Positions 46,718 through 57,716 of a DNA stretch of 64,000 nt are shown here, one piece after another (within the stretch, counting starts at the first letter, position 1; every line of letters begins with the position of its first letter). The position numbers and the translations under genes are program-made. The DNA is from Thermoproteota archaeon (GTDB lineage Archaea; Thermoproteota; Nitrososphaeria_A; Caldarchaeales; Calditenuaceae). The stretch lies in the NCBI GenBank assembly GCA_030550235.1, contig JAUQPU010000001.1, positions 97,458-161,457 on the forward strand, given 5' to 3'. Under the pieces are notes generated by a model, which saw nothing but the letters and a program-made list of their open reading frames with translations, did not search any database and was not told the DNA's origin.

Positions 46718-47524
46718 TTGAAAACCCTCAGCTTCAGGCTCGGTAAGACAGAGAGCTACCTGATAAACAGGCTCCGCGAGAAGGGATTCGTACATTTAAC
46801 CCTCTTTGACCCAGAGGTGAAGGACGCCTCCTCGCTGGCAGAGCTCGCGGAGAAGTCTGAGGAGATGGGCACTGACGGGTTCATGGTAGGTGGCTCCACA
46901 GTCTATTTCAGGGAGATGATGGATGAAGCGATAAGGGCCATAAAGTCCGTCTCAAACCTCCCAGTAATAATATTCCCCAGCAACATCACGTCTGTAAGCC
47001 CCCACGCAGATGCAATCTTCTACATGTCACTCCTCAACTCGCTGGAGTGGTGGTTCATCCTAGGGGCCCAGATACACGGGGCCCTCATGGTCAAGGAGTA
47101 CAGGCTTGAGCCTATACCAGTCGGCTACGTAGTGTTTAAGGGCGAGACGAGCGTAGCCGCTGTCGGGAGGGCTTTCCCGCTCCCCGAGAGCAAGCCTAAC
47201 CTGGCTGCGAGCTATGCACTGGCTGCTCAGCTCCTCGGCATGAGGCTCATCTATCTTGAGGCAGGCTCGGGGGCAGAGTCTCCCATACCTCCCGATGTTA
47301 TCCGGACTGTGAGACGTGTCGTGGATATACCGATAATAGTGGGCGGGGGTATCAAGTCTGGCCAAAGCGCTGCTGAGGCGATACTAGCGGGGGCGGACAT
47401 CATAGTCACAGGAACTTTGGTTGAGCAGGACCCCCAAAAGCTTGCCGAGATAACAGATTATTCAAGGAGAGCGGCCAGGGAGAGGGAGCCAGCAATATCG
47501 AGGTATATCGACGAGGGATTGTAG
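46718..47524 (+). CDS. Geranylgeranylglyceryl phosphate synthase
   Basis: HLTLFDPEVKD; GTDGFMVGGST; IFPSNITSVSPHADAIFYMSLLNS; YLEAGSGAESPIPPDVI; VGGGIKSGQSAAEAILAGADIIVTGTLVEQ. Confidence 0.93.
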   Translation: MKTLSFRLGKTESYLINRLREKGFVHLTLFDPEVKDASSLAELAEKSEEMGTDGFMVGGSTVYFREMMDEAIRAIKSVSNLPVIIFPSNITSVSPHADAIFYMSLLNSLEWWFILGAQIHGALMVKEYRLEPIPVGYVVFKGETSVAAVGRAFPLPESKPNLAASYALAAQLLGMRLIYLEAGSGAESPIPPDVIRTVRRVVDIPIIVGGGIKSGQSAAEAILAGADIIVTGTLVEQDPQKLAEITDYSRRAAREREPAISRYIDEGL

Positions 47525-47583
47525 CCCTGATCATGCCTCCCTCCTTATAACCCAGCATCACCATAGGCCATTAATAGCTGGCC

Positions 47584-50500
47584 ATGAAGAGCTTCACCAG
47601 CCCCTATCTCCGCGAGATATCCGAGAGGGCCTCCAGAGAGTATGAGGTCTCTAGGGCCTACAGGCGTAGGGTTCAGCAGCCCACTGGAGAGGTGGAGGTC
47701 AAGATAGCCTATGACATGGCGGAGAGGATTGAGCTCCTGGTAGGGCCGCCTGGTGTGGCAAAGATATTAAGGGAGATTAAACAGAGCCATAGCCCCGAGT
47801 ATGTCCCGTTTAGACTTATAGATCGCCTCTACGGCGAGTCTGGAAGGGCAGAGCCCTCAAGGCTCACTCAGATCCTCCGGGCTGCTCTGGCCGCGATGAC
47901 CCCTCCAGGAACAACAGCCGCACCAAACGAAGGCATAGTCGGCGTTAAGGTGAAGCAGAACAATGACGGCACCAGCTACATGGCCGTCTACTATGCCGGC
48001 CCCATAAGATCGGCTGGGGGCACAGAGATCGCAGGCTCAGTCGTACTTGCAGACTACCTGAGAAAGGTGGCTGGGCTCTCACCCTATAAAGCAACTGAGG
48101 AGGAGGTTATGCGATTTATTGAGGAGATTCGGACTTATAAAAGGAAGGTTGGCAACTTCCAGTTCAATGTCCCAGACGAGGTATTAGAGTATGTCCTCTA
48201 CAGGCTGCCCATAGAGATTACAGGTATCGCGACGGACAACATCCCCGTCTCGAGTTTCAGGGAGCTGAGAAGGGTTGAGACCCCCTACCTTAGGGGCGGG
48301 GCTCTAAGGGTCGTCAACGACGGTGTTGTAGGCCGTGCGAGAAAGCTTCTACGCCTGATTGAGGCGGCTGGGCTTGAGGGCTGGGACTGGCTACGCACCG
48401 TCTCAGATATGCTGAAGAAGTATGCTCCAGCGAGAAGGAGCTCTGTGATTGAAGAAGTCGTGGGTGGCAGGCCTGTCCTCTCTATGGAGAACGCCTTTGG
48501 AGGGTTTAGGCTCAGGTATGGCCGTGCCCCAAACACATCCATGTCAGCCCTAGGCATCCACCCCTATACCATGAAGATTCTCAGAGGTTACGTTGCGATA
48601 GGTACGCAGCTGAAGACAGACTACCCAGGAAAGGGAGGGGTCGCGATGGCCGTCTCGACAATTGAGCCGCCGATCGTCATGCTCTCAGACACGTCAGTCA
48701 TAAGAGTTGACTCTGAGCAGAAGCTTGCAGAGGCTGAGGAGAAGCTTAGCAAGGTCCTATTCAACGGGGACATACTGGTCAGCTTTGGAGACTGTGTGGA
48801 GAATAACGTGAGGCTCCAGCATCCGGGATACTGTGAAGAATACTGGATTGAGGAGGTCGTAAACCTCCAGGGGTGGATGACGCGTCTCTCAAAAAAAGAT
48901 GTGGAGGAGGTTGAGAAAATATCGGCAAACCCCTTCACCCACACCCCACCCATCGAACATGCATGCAGGATCAGCGCGAAACTAGGCGTCCCCCTCCATC
49001 CTAGATATATGCCATTCTGGGACAAGTCCACTGGAAAAGAGATAGAGATAATTAGACGGTGGCTCCGGACAGCAATTCCAACCTCACACAGAGGAATCGG
49101 CTACTTCCAGCTACCCGTAGACAGCAGCGCCAAAATGGTTTTAGAATCAATGCTCATTGAGCATAGGATACAGGGAAACAAAGTTCAGATATCGAAAGAG
49201 TGGGTCAAGTCCCTCATCTTCCTCTTCAGACCATTCAAAGAGTTTGATGTCTCAGGCCTAAGTGTAGCCGAAGCCGTCGAGAAGCTCTCAGGGACGCCCT
49301 ACCGGCCGCGGATGGGTACAGTCCTCACGGTGCGTGTTGGGAGGCCAGAGAAGGCGAGGCAGAGGCGTCTCAAACCACCTGTACATCTTCTCTTCCCAAT
49401 CGGCCTAGCGGGCGGGGCTACACGAGACCTGGTGAAAGCCTCCAAACATGAGAACGTCTCCCTTGAACTCGTCTCACGGGTATGTACGTACTGTGGTGAG
49501 AGGACTTGGCGCGGCGTCTGTAGCAGGTGTGGGAGCCCTACTGTACAGGTGGCTGAATGCAGCCAATGCGGCTCAGAATATATGGAGCCTGAGAGTAAAG
49601 TCTGCCCAAGGTGCGGAAGCAATCTTAAGGCCTCTCAAAAGTGGGTGGTAGACCTGAAAGAAGAGCTCCGCAGGGCCGAGAGCGTGGGGGAGGCTTCGGT
49701 AACAACTTTGAAGGGTGTTAAGAGACTGACGAGCTGGTCTAAACAGCCAGAAGACCTTGTGAAGGGCATTCTACGCGCCTCGCAGGGCCTCTACGTCTAC
49801 AAGGATGGGACAGTAAGATTTGATAGCACAAACGCCCCGCTCACTCATTTCACACCCCAGCAGATAGGCGTAGAGCCTGAAAGACTGCGAGCCCTCGGCT
49901 ACACCACAGACATAAAAGGAGAGCCACTCCGCACCGCAGAACAACTCCTAGAGTTAATGCCACAGGACATCTTGATACCTTCGGAGCTAGCCGCGCATCT
50001 CTATAAAACATCCAAGTTCATTGACAGGCTTCTGAAGAGCGTAGGCCTCCAAGAATACTACAGGTTTAGCTCGCCGAGCGACGTTGTTGGGGCCTTGGTG
50101 GCAGTCCTATCACCACACACGTATGGGGCTGTTGTCTGCAGGGTTATAGGCATAACTAATGCGAGGGTAGTCTATGCCCACCCACTACTACACGCGGCCA
50201 AGAGGCGGGATTGCGACGGGGATGAGGACAGTGTAATGCTTCTCCTCGATGTATTCATGAATTTCAGCAGGAAATACCTGCCAGACAGGATAGGAGGGAC
50301 GATGGACACCCCACTACTCCTCAGCATAGTCATAGACCCTCGCGAAGTTGACGAGCAGTCACACAACATTGAAATAGTCACAAGATACCCCCTTGAATTC
50401 TATCGTGCCGCAGAGCGCGGTGAGTCTGCTGTGCATCTAGTCGACAAAATCCCCCTCCTCGGGGACCTCGCTAGGATGGGGCCCGATATACGCGGTGTTA

Positions 50501-50973
50501 AATGCATGCCCCATACCGCAGTTCTTCACGGATACGTGGATAGATCCTCCTACACGAAGAAGAGCACCATGCTTGAAAGGGTTACTGCTCAGCTGGAACT
50601 ATGTAATACGCTGAGCGCCATAGACCCTAGATTCGTCGCCGAGAGGGTGATGGCCCACCACGTCCTCCCAGATATTCTTGGGAATCTGCGCACCTACTTC
50701 TCACAGTCGTTCAGGTGTAGGAGGTGTGGTGCCCGCTACAGGAGGATGCTCCTGAGGGGGGTCTGTAGGGTCTGCGGCGCAGAGCTGAGACAGACTGTAT
50801 ATAGAGGGGCGGTTGAGAAGTATGTCGAGCTCGCTATGATGCTTCTCGAAGAGTATATTGAGAATCCATACCTGAAGGAGGGGTCTATCAACGCGGTCGA
50901 AAACATACAGTCAGTCTTCAAGCAAGCGCCCACCAAGTCCCCAAGACAACTCTCCCTAAAGAGATACATGTAA
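47584..50973 (+). CDS. polC: DNA polymerase D large subunit DP2
   Basis: 1129 aa; MTPPGTTAAPNEGIVGVKVKQNNDGTSYMAVYYAGPIRSAGGTE; RRDCDGDEDSVMLLLDVFMNFSRKYLPDRIGGTMDTPLLL; zinc ribbons; no intein. Confidence 0.97.
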   Translation: MKSFTSPYLREISERASREYEVSRAYRRRVQQPTGEVEVKIAYDMAERIELLVGPPGVAKILREIKQSHSPEYVPFRLIDRLYGESGRAEPSRLTQILRAALAAMTPPGTTAAPNEGIVGVKVKQNNDGTSYMAVYYAGPIRSAGGTEIAGSVVLADYLRKVAGLSPYKATEEEVMRFIEEIRTYKRKVGNFQFNVPDEVLEYVLYRLPIEITGIATDNIPVSSFRELRRVETPYLRGGALRVVNDGVVGRARKLLRLIEAAGLEGWDWLRTVSDMLKKYAPARRSSVIEEVVGGRPVLSMENAFGGFRLRYGRAPNTSMSALGIHPYTMKILRGYVAIGTQLKTDYPGKGGVAMAVSTIEPPIVMLSDTSVIRVDSEQKLAEAEEKLSKVLFNGDILVSFGDCVENNVRLQHPGYCEEYWIEEVVNLQGWMTRLSKKDVEEVEKISANPFTHTPPIEHACRISAKLGVPLHPRYMPFWDKSTGKEIEIIRRWLRTAIPTSHRGIGYFQLPVDSSAKMVLESMLIEHRIQGNKVQISKEWVKSLIFLFRPFKEFDVSGLSVAEAVEKLSGTPYRPRMGTVLTVRVGRPEKARQRRLKPPVHLLFPIGLAGGATRDLVKASKHENVSLELVSRVCTYCGERTWRGVCSRCGSPTVQVAECSQCGSEYMEPESKVCPRCGSNLKASQKWVVDLKEELRRAESVGEASVTTLKGVKRLTSWSKQPEDLVKGILRASQGLYVYKDGTVRFDSTNAPLTHFTPQQIGVEPERLRALGYTTDIKGEPLRTAEQLLELMPQDILIPSELAAHLYKTSKFIDRLLKSVGLQEYYRFSSPSDVVGALVAVLSPHTYGAVVCRVIGITNARVVYAHPLLHAAKRRDCDGDEDSVMLLLDVFMNFSRKYLPDRIGGTMDTPLLLSIVIDPREVDEQSHNIEIVTRYPLEFYRAAERGESAVHLVDKIPLLGDLARMGPDIRGVKCMPHTAVLHGYVDRSSYTKKSTMLERVTAQLELCNTLSAIDPRFVAERVMAHHVLPDILGNLRTYFSQSFRCRRCGARYRRMLLRGVCRVCGAELRQTVYRGAVEKYVELAMMLLEEYIENPYLKEGSINAVENIQSVFKQAPTKSPRQLSLKRYM

Positions 50974-50985
50974 AGAATGGAGCCT

Positions 50986-51390
50986 TCAGACACCCCTCCT
51001 CAAAACACTCTCAGTCGTCTCCTCGCGTCTAGGAACCTCTAGCTCCCGCCTCACAGCAGACCTGAACAGGAGCGCGCCGCTAAAACCGATGACCGCCCCG
51101 ATAAAGGCCGTCAGAAGGTGGAGAGGGAAATCTGCAAATATCTCCCACCCTAATGGGTCGTTACGTTTATTCTCAACTACGAGCAGGAAGAGCACCGTAG
51201 GCACTATGCTGATGACTATCCCCGCAAGGGCCAAGGCCAGCGCTATACGGGCCCTCCTGTTGAGCGTGGTGACATGACTTGAGGCCAACTTAGCCTCTCT
51301 CCAAGCAGTTCGGCTTCTTATATCTCTTTGCCATACTCTAAAAAGCTCTGATACGCGGAGAGGCTCCAATCCACTACAAACCCTAGACAA
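50986..51390 (-). CDS. Uncharacterised membrane protein (two TM segments)
   Basis: 134 aa; ARIALALALAGIVISIVPTVLFLLV and LHLLTAFIGAVIGFSGALLF. Confidence 0.5.
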   Translation of the reverse strand: MSRVCSGLEPLRVSELFRVWQRDIRSRTAWREAKLASSHVTTLNRRARIALALALAGIVISIVPTVLFLLVVENKRNDPLGWEIFADFPLHLLTAFIGAVIGFSGALLFRSAVRRELEVPRREETTESVLRRGV

Positions 51391-51550
51391 GAAAGTCTAC
51401 GTACCGCTGTATCGCTCGCAATTCATATAGTAGCTGGGATGTTCCGCAGTCTTATAGAAATATCACCAGTTAAAGCAACAATTTCAACAGATTCTACAGA
51501 TTATTGATACCGCTTAAGGATGGCGTCTGCATGGTAATTTCTAAGACAGA

Positions 51551-51561
51551 CTTTTATTTAG
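51551..51561 (+). promoter_or_regulatory. Putative TATA box for the LSm gene (leaderless geometry)
   Basis: cttttatttag about 25-35 nt upstream of the TTG at 51586. Confidence 0.4.
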
Positions 51562-51585
51562 GGCCCAGCCATTCATTACTGGGTC

Positions 51586-51867
51586 TTGAGCACATCGTCA
51601 GGAGTCAGGCCGCTGAGCCTCATAATGAACAGCTTCAGCAAACAGGTAAGGGTGATGCTGAAGAACGATACAACATATGTCGGAACGCTGGTCGAGGCGG
51701 ACAACTACATGAACCTGGTCATAAACCGTGGCGTTGAATATCAGAATGACGTAAAGAAAGCCAGCTACCCCTATATCCTGGTCAGGGGGAATAATGTCCT
51801 CTACATACAGCTGGACTATTCGGAGGAACAGATGAGTTCTTCTGCGACCACCAATTCCACGGAGTGA
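51586..51867 (+). CDS. LSm/Sm-like archaeal protein
   Basis: RPLSLIMNSFSKQVRVMLKNDTTYVGTLVEADNYMNLVINRGVEY...PYILVRGNNVLYIQL (Sm1/Sm2 motifs). Confidence 0.9.
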   Translation: MSTSSGVRPLSLIMNSFSKQVRVMLKNDTTYVGTLVEADNYMNLVINRGVEYQNDVKKASYPYILVRGNNVLYIQLDYSEEQMSSSATTNSTE

Positions 51868-51910
51868 TGGGGGGTTCCTTTTAAATACAGGCATTACAGT
51901 CGGCTAAACG

Positions 51911-53146
51911 ATGCAGAAGACAACGATTGTGTTTGAGAGGATTAGGGGTAAACCCACAAGCAAGCAATACGTCGAGATAGTGGAGCGGAAGGGTTTAGGG
52001 CATCCTGACTACATTATAGATTCTGTATGCGAGGCAGCAAGCGTAGCCCTCTCTAAATACTATCTGGAGAACTTTGGCAGAATTTATCACCACAACGTGG
52101 ATAAGGGCCTGCTGGTGGGCGGGAGGGCCACGCCTTTCTTCGGGGGTGGGAGGGTGGATGAGCCTATACAAATCGTGATAGCCGGGAGGGCCACCACGGT
52201 GGTAAAGACTCCGACAAACATGTACGTGATTCCTGTCGACGAGTTGTTGAAGGAGGCTGCCAGGTCGTTCATCAAGAAGAACTTCAGGTTCCTTGACTTT
52301 GATAAACACATTATATATGAGAGCAGAATTAAGCCTGGTAGCGCAGATCTTGTCAAGATAGTGGAGTATGATAAGAGTGAGGTCCCCCTATCAAACGATA
52401 CGTCCTTTGGGGTTGGTTATGCGCCCTTCACCACACTTGAGAAGATAGTTTACAACGCTGAGAAGGAAATTAACAGCCCTTCCTTTAAGCAGGCTTTGAG
52501 GGAGAGTGGTGAGGACTGTAAGGTCATGGGCCTGAGGAGAAAGGACACGATTCACCTAACCGTTGCTGATGGCATAGTTTCTCATCTTACCCCGGACTTA
52601 GACCACTATATTTCGGTGAAGGAGGAGATTAGGGATAGGATACTTGACATGGCGGTCAAGATGTCCGACGGCATGAACGTAGAAGTAGATGTCAACACGG
52701 GGGATATGATTAATCTTGAGAAGAAGAACGAAAGTAGCGTCTATCTCACCGTTACCGGGACGTCGGCGGAGCATGGTGATGATGGAAATACAGGGCGTGG
52801 AAACAGGGCTTCGGGGCTAATTACTCCCTGCAGGCAGATGTCGCTCGAGGCCACGGCTGGAAAGAACCCCGTCTCTCATGTCGGCAAAATATACAATGTC
52901 GCGGCATATAAGATAGCTGACAAGATCTATAAAGAGTGTAACGTCTTTGATGAGGTCTATGTCAAGCTCCTGGCGCAGATTGGGAGGAGAATAGACAAAC
53001 CTCTCATGGCCTCGATACAGTATATCTCGAGTGAGAAGATCACGTCTGGTGTAAAGTACGAGGTAGAGGAGATAGTCCGCTATGAGTTGAAAAACATAAC
53101 ATCATTGACAGACCTCATACTACGCGGAGAGGTAAGGCTCTTTTAG
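51911..53146 (+). CDS. S-adenosylmethionine synthetase (archaeal type)
   Basis: [95 protein letters not shown]. Confidence 0.96.
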   Translation: MQKTTIVFERIRGKPTSKQYVEIVERKGLGHPDYIIDSVCEAASVALSKYYLENFGRIYHHNVDKGLLVGGRATPFFGGGRVDEPIQIVIAGRATTVVKTPTNMYVIPVDELLKEAARSFIKKNFRFLDFDKHIIYESRIKPGSADLVKIVEYDKSEVPLSNDTSFGVGYAPFTTLEKIVYNAEKEINSPSFKQALRESGEDCKVMGLRRKDTIHLTVADGIVSHLTPDLDHYISVKEEIRDRILDMAVKMSDGMNVEVDVNTGDMINLEKKNESSVYLTVTGTSAEHGDDGNTGRGNRASGLITPCRQMSLEATAGKNPVSHVGKIYNVAAYKIADKIYKECNVFDEVYVKLLAQIGRRIDKPLMASIQYISSEKITSGVKYEVEEIVRYELKNITSLTDLILRGEVRLF

Positions 53147-53892
53147 CCTTCCTCAGATAGAAATCTGTCCAGCCCCTTTCTCTTCCTGATGATTTCTTGC
53201 GCCCTCCTAGGGGATAGTTGCCTGAACTCAACTCCGAGGATTCTCGCTTTTCTAGCCGCTTTACTCGTAATCATCGGGGCGATTATAATTTGCCGCGGCT
53301 TGGAGCCGAACTCCTCCTCTATCTGAGCTGAATAGCGGACAAGCTGATCAACATCGCCCACACCAACGCTCTCCCTCTTTATCTCTATCACAACCATCCG
53401 CCCCTCCCTATCAACGCCTAGGATATCGATGTAGCCGCCCCTAACCTTCCTCTCACTCTCAACAACCCTGAACCCATCCTCAATCAGGCTTGGATTAGCT
53501 ATGATCGCCTGCTTCATATCCTCCTCCCTTGCATGCATCTGGAAAATGGCCTCGTCCCTCAGCTCATGGGTGAATAAGTGGATTATTCTCGTTATGGTAA
53601 TCTTGAGCATCTCAGGGGGTGATGTACGTGTAGAGACTATGATCAGTTTCCCATCCTCAGTCCATGCCTCTATGTGGCTTCCAGATGGCTGCCAGTTTAC
53701 AGGCTCATAACCAGTCGGGCGGTGGACAAGAACGCTCTTATCCTGCTTGATTATTACGAGCCTTTCACCCTTCCCAAGCCAGCTTAAAGACCTGCCCTCG
53801 TAGACTACCTCCATCTCACCCAAGACGACGACAAACCTACCAGCTGAGACAGCAAGCATTATCTCTCTGACCGCTTCCTCGACGCTTGTCAA
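53143..53892 (-). CDS. nucS: Endonuclease NucS
   Basis: MHAREEDMKQAIIANPSLIEDGFRVVESERKVRGGYIDILGVDREGRMVVIEIKRESVGVGDVDQLVRY. Confidence 0.94.
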   Translation of the reverse strand: MTSVEEAVREIMLAVSAGRFVVVLGEMEVVYEGRSLSWLGKGERLVIIKQDKSVLVHRPTGYEPVNWQPSGSHIEAWTEDGKLIIVSTRTSPPEMLKITITRIIHLFTHELRDEAIFQMHAREEDMKQAIIANPSLIEDGFRVVESERKVRGGYIDILGVDREGRMVVIEIKRESVGVGDVDQLVRYSAQIEEEFGSKPRQIIIAPMITSKAARKARILGVEFRQLSPRRAQEIIRKRKGLDRFLSEEG

Positions 53893-53897
53893 GACAG

Positions 53898-55493
53898 CTA
53901 CACTATCGTCTTAGCCATATATGGGCCATGCCTAATGTATCCCTTCTTCGCGTAGTATTCTTTAACGCCGAGCCCGCTTATGACTACAACCCTCCGATAG
54001 CCATTATCCGCTGCTATTTCCTCGGCCCTCCCTAGGAGTTTGGCTCCTATTCCCCTATGCTGCCAGACCCCGCGGCCAGCCTCGCGGCCTACTGGTGTCA
54101 TCTCTCCGTATACGTGTAGCTCACGGACAAGCGCCGAATCTTCCAGAAGCTCGTTTGCGGGCTCCTCTGGGAGTCGGAGCCTCAGCAGGCCGGCCAAGAC
54201 CCATCCGTCCCTCGTCTCGTAAGATATGAATACCTCCCTTCCGCCAAGAGTTTCATATCTGAGCTCCCTAATCTCCATAGACTGTATTAGTTCCACGCCG
54301 AGACCAGTGTGCCTCCCAACTTCTCGACATCTAATACACTTGCAGCGAACTCCGCGCCTAGCCGCCTCCCTTTCAACTATCTCCCTCAAGTTCCCCGGAT
54401 ACTTCCCATCCACCGCAACATCTCTTGGAATCTCGCGCCTTATCCTATGTATCCTGACATACGGGGGCGTGGCCTCCAGCATCCCCACCAGCAAGTCCAC
54501 CAGCTCCCTCAGCTCGTATGTCTTGTACTCACCCCTAGTCCAGAGGAGGTAGAGAGGCGTGCCGGGAAGCACCATCGTCGGGTATATCTTGACTGTGTCT
54601 GGTCTGAATCGGGCGTCTTGGAAGAGGGCCTTATACATCTCGAGGTCTTTACTGGGGTTTGAGCCTGGGAGCCCAGGCATGAAGTGGTAGCCAACTTTGA
54701 AGGCCCTGTCCTTGAGGATCTTGGTGGCGTTGACTACGTCTTGGACGGTGTGCCCACGCGCTATTTTGCGGTAAATCTCGTCGTCAAGCGCCTGAACCCC
54801 AAGCTCCACCCTAGTTACGCCTAGCCTAACCAGCTCATCCGCAGTATCAGGCTTAATCCAGTCGGGGCGTGTCTCAACCATCATTCCGACGAGGCGGGGC
54901 CTAGCGTGCTCAGCCCTCCCCAGAGCCTCTTCTACATTTCTTGACTTAGCGTTATGTAGTCCGTCGAGAGCTGCCTTGATATATGACCTCTGTGCCTCAA
55001 GGCTCGCAGAGGTGTATGTCCCGCCTATGAAGATTAACTCAACCTTGTCGACCTCGTGCCCCATCCCTTCAAGCCTACTTAGATAGTTTCTGACCTGTGC
55101 CTCGACGTCGTATCCTATGCTCCGGGCATAGCTGATGACTGGCTCAGCTCCAGTATAGCTCTGTGGGAATCCCGTCTCACCCCCACCCGGGCAGTATATG
55201 CACCTGCCGTGGGGGCAGTTGAAGAGGGGGATTGCAACTGTTATGATTGTTACGCCCGACCTCGACCTGACTGGCTTTCTTCTGAGCCTTCTAAGCAGAG
55301 TGGGGGGCGCGCCACATGCCTTGAGCGCCTTTATAATCTCCGTGTTTGCCGGAATAATTCTAATCCCAGCCTTCTCCGCCAAAGAAATCTTAACAGAGGA
55401 GACGCCACTCTCTAGGAGCTGTGGCTGCTGGAGTATGGTCTCCGCGAGCCTCGCAGCAGCGCTATCTTTTGATTGGCTCTCCGAATCGTCCAT
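53898..55493 (-). CDS. Elp3-like tRNA uridine 5-carboxymethylaminomethyl modification enzyme (radical SAM + GNAT)
   Basis: VRSRSGVTIITVAIPLFNCPHGRCIYCPGGGETGFPQSYTG; C-terminal GNAT GIGAKLLGRAEEIAADNGYRRVVVISGLGVKEYYAKKGY. Confidence 0.95.
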   Translation of the reverse strand: MDDSESQSKDSAAARLAETILQQPQLLESGVSSVKISLAEKAGIRIIPANTEIIKALKACGAPPTLLRRLRRKPVRSRSGVTIITVAIPLFNCPHGRCIYCPGGGETGFPQSYTGAEPVISYARSIGYDVEAQVRNYLSRLEGMGHEVDKVELIFIGGTYTSASLEAQRSYIKAALDGLHNAKSRNVEEALGRAEHARPRLVGMMVETRPDWIKPDTADELVRLGVTRVELGVQALDDEIYRKIARGHTVQDVVNATKILKDRAFKVGYHFMPGLPGSNPSKDLEMYKALFQDARFRPDTVKIYPTMVLPGTPLYLLWTRGEYKTYELRELVDLLVGMLEATPPYVRIHRIRREIPRDVAVDGKYPGNLREIVEREAARRGVRCKCIRCREVGRHTGLGVELIQSMEIRELRYETLGGREVFISYETRDGWVLAGLLRLRLPEEPANELLEDSALVRELHVYGEMTPVGREAGRGVWQHRGIGAKLLGRAEEIAADNGYRRVVVISGLGVKEYYAKKGYIRHGPYMAKTIV

Positions 55494-55980
55494 AATATGC
55501 TATCTGCTCCAATGGCATCCTATTCTTCCTACCTATAATCCTTTTAGCTGGATAGCCGAATCCGACAAAGCCTGCAACAGCGAGTGTGGGCGGTATCTTC
55601 AGCCAATTCCTTAATGCCTCCTCATTATAACCGGTACAGATGCATGAGACTATCCCCCTACTCCATGCCTCCAGCATCATGTTGGTTATTGCGCGGCCCG
55701 CGTCTAGAAGGTGCCAGGCGTAGCGTGAATCAGTCAAAACCACCACAGCGAAGTTGGCACCGCTCACCCACTTCCCTGTAATGCTTATGTCCGCGAGTTT
55801 CTGAAGATCTTCGCGTTTATCCAAGAGTATAAACCGCCAGTGCTGGCTATTCATTCCTGAGCCTGCCATCCTTCCTGCATCAAGTATGCTGAGCTTATCT
55901 TCCCACGGAACTTCCTTTGGAGAGTAGTTCCGGACGTCAAGCTTTGTCCTTATAACGTTCGAGACTGATGTTAGAGCCAC
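55462..55980 (-). CDS. Nitroreductase family protein
   Basis: VRNYSPKEVPWEDKLSILDAGRMAGSGMNSQHWRFILLDKRED...DAGRAITNMMLEAWSRGIVSCICTGYNE. Confidence 0.88.
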   Translation of the reverse strand: MALTSVSNVIRTKLDVRNYSPKEVPWEDKLSILDAGRMAGSGMNSQHWRFILLDKREDLQKLADISITGKWVSGANFAVVVLTDSRYAWHLLDAGRAITNMMLEAWSRGIVSCICTGYNEEALRNWLKIPPTLAVAGFVGFGYPAKRIIGRKNRMPLEQIAYYGRFGEPIKR

Positions 55981-56015
55981 AGAGATAGCTTACATTGGCG
56001 ATATTTTAAAATTTC

Positions 56016-57716
56016 TTATCCGTATTTGAATCTGACGCCATGGCCGTCCCTCTCATGGCCGAAGTTCACTATGTCTACCGGGCCTATGACGCCGCATGTC
56101 CCGCATGACACGCATGCTACGTGGTCGAAGTTTAGCCTAGCTCTGGCCATATCATTTAGCGTGTCGACCTTTGCGAGGCTCTTAGCCCTCTTCACATCCT
56201 CGCCCGCCGCGAGCCTCCTGTTCAAGTTATACTTGTAAAGATCTTTAAGCGATGCGAAGACACCCTTCTCCAACACCAGGGTATAGCAGTTAACCGGGCA
56301 GGCTGAGACCCACATCTTTAGCCGCTGCTCAGAGGCCTTAGCAGTGTCAACCTTTATGTGGCTATACTCTTTATCCTCGTCATAATCCAGTAGACCTGTC
56401 CTATCCTGTATCTTTTTTATAGCGTCGACGTCGGGTGACTTGGCCCTTGCCTCTGCTTCCCCATAAGCTTTCTCACCCGCAAACCACAGCATAATCCTCG
56501 GCGCCAGCCTAAACGCTATAGAAGACTCCGTGAGCAACGCATTTCTACCGGATCTCCGGACATCCCGGTAGATCGGGGCTAGCAACTCTCTGTAGACTGA
56601 AAGGGTCTTGGCGCTATAGTCTCCCTCCTTCGAGGCTCTGAGATATGCTTGGGCTGCCATGATACCGGTAGCCACTGCCCTTCTCATCCCATCTATAAGG
56701 CCGCCGATCTTGACGAAGGCGCCGAGGGCGTCCCCAGCCACTATATAGCCCGAGGCGTAGGGTTGCTCCAGCATTGTCTTATAACCTTTCGGAATATTGT
56801 GTGCAGAATACTCTACGAGCTCAGAGCCTTCAAGCAGGGGGGCCACAGCTGGGTGGGACTCTAGGCCCTCTAATATGTCGATGGGCTTGCCGACCCTCTC
56901 CATCTCGTTAAGGGCCCTGTTGAGGAATGAGTCCAGCGAGATGACAATCCCGACGCTTAGGGTGTCTTTGTTGGTGTAGAGGAATCCACCACCATTAATA
57001 CCCTGCATCACATCGCCCATGTAAAAGATGGCTTTACCCTCTCCCGGCTTGAGGCCGAACCGTTCCTCAATCTTCTCCGGCGAAAGCTTATAGACATGCT
57101 TCACACCATGATAGACCCTCTCAGGTGTAAGGGTAGACCTAAGCCCAACTCTATCGACAAGCCTTGAAGTCACACCCGAAGCATCTATGACCAGGTTACA
57201 TGTTATTGTCTCAGAACTAGTTACGATGCCTTTTACGTGATTATCCTCGAAGTAGAGGTCCTCTACTGCTTTATAGGTAACCACGACTCCGCCGTTCTCG
57301 GAGACCTTCTTACTCATCCACCTGTCGAGCTTGGCTCTCAAGACAGAGTAACCCTCAGAGCCGGTTAGGTTAAAGCCGGTAACACCTAGGCTATTCAGGA
57401 GAGAGGCTTCCCCAATACTAGCCCTCCTATACACAGCCTTCCCATCCACAGTCTCAGCTGATGAGAGAATCTCCACCTCATGCGAGACTATCCTCCGCTC
57501 AAGAGGGGCCTCAGCTCTAAACCCAGGAAAAGCATCCTCGAAACCATACCCGGCTATATACTCAGTGTAAATGACGCCTCCCGTTACGTTTTTTTGCCCC
57601 GGGACTTGGGCCTTATCTACGAGCGCTACATCCACTCCCCTTGTAGCCAGATAGTTTGCCGCGGCGCATCCCGCTGGACCAGCCCCTACAACCACCACGT
57701 CATAGTCGGGCTTCAT
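56016..57716 (-). CDS. fixC: FixC-type electron transfer flavoprotein:quinone oxidoreductase fused to a FixX-like ferredoxin domain
   Basis: DVVVVGAGPAGCAAANYLATRGVDVALVDK; C-terminal ACPVNCYTLVLEKG...FDHVACVSCGTCGVIGPVDIVNFGHERDGHGVRFKYG. Confidence 0.9.
   Translation of the reverse strand: MKPDYDVVVVGAGPAGCAAANYLATRGVDVALVDKAQVPGQKNVTGGVIYTEYIAGYGFEDAFPGFRAEAPLERRIVSHEVEILSSAETVDGKAVYRRASIGEASLLNSLGVTGFNLTGSEGYSVLRAKLDRWMSKKVSENGGVVVTYKAVEDLYFEDNHVKGIVTSSETITCNLVIDASGVTSRLVDRVGLRSTLTPERVYHGVKHVYKLSPEKIEERFGLKPGEGKAIFYMGDVMQGINGGGFLYTNKDTLSVGIVISLDSFLNRALNEMERVGKPIDILEGLESHPAVAPLLEGSELVEYSAHNIPKGYKTMLEQPYASGYIVAGDALGAFVKIGGLIDGMRRAVATGIMAAQAYLRASKEGDYSAKTLSVYRELLAPIYRDVRRSGRNALLTESSIAFRLAPRIMLWFAGEKAYGEAEARAKSPDVDAIKKIQDRTGLLDYDEDKEYSHIKVDTAKASEQRLKMWVSACPVNCYTLVLEKGVFASLKDLYKYNLNRRLAAGEDVKRAKSLAKVDTLNDMARARLNFDHVACVSCGTCGVIGPVDIVNFGHERDGHGVRFKYG

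Noticed and set aside
47584-50973. Possible intein in PolD DP2
   Set aside because: Inteins are common in this gene, but the ORF is normal length (1129 aa) with continuous motifs; no intein blocks seen.
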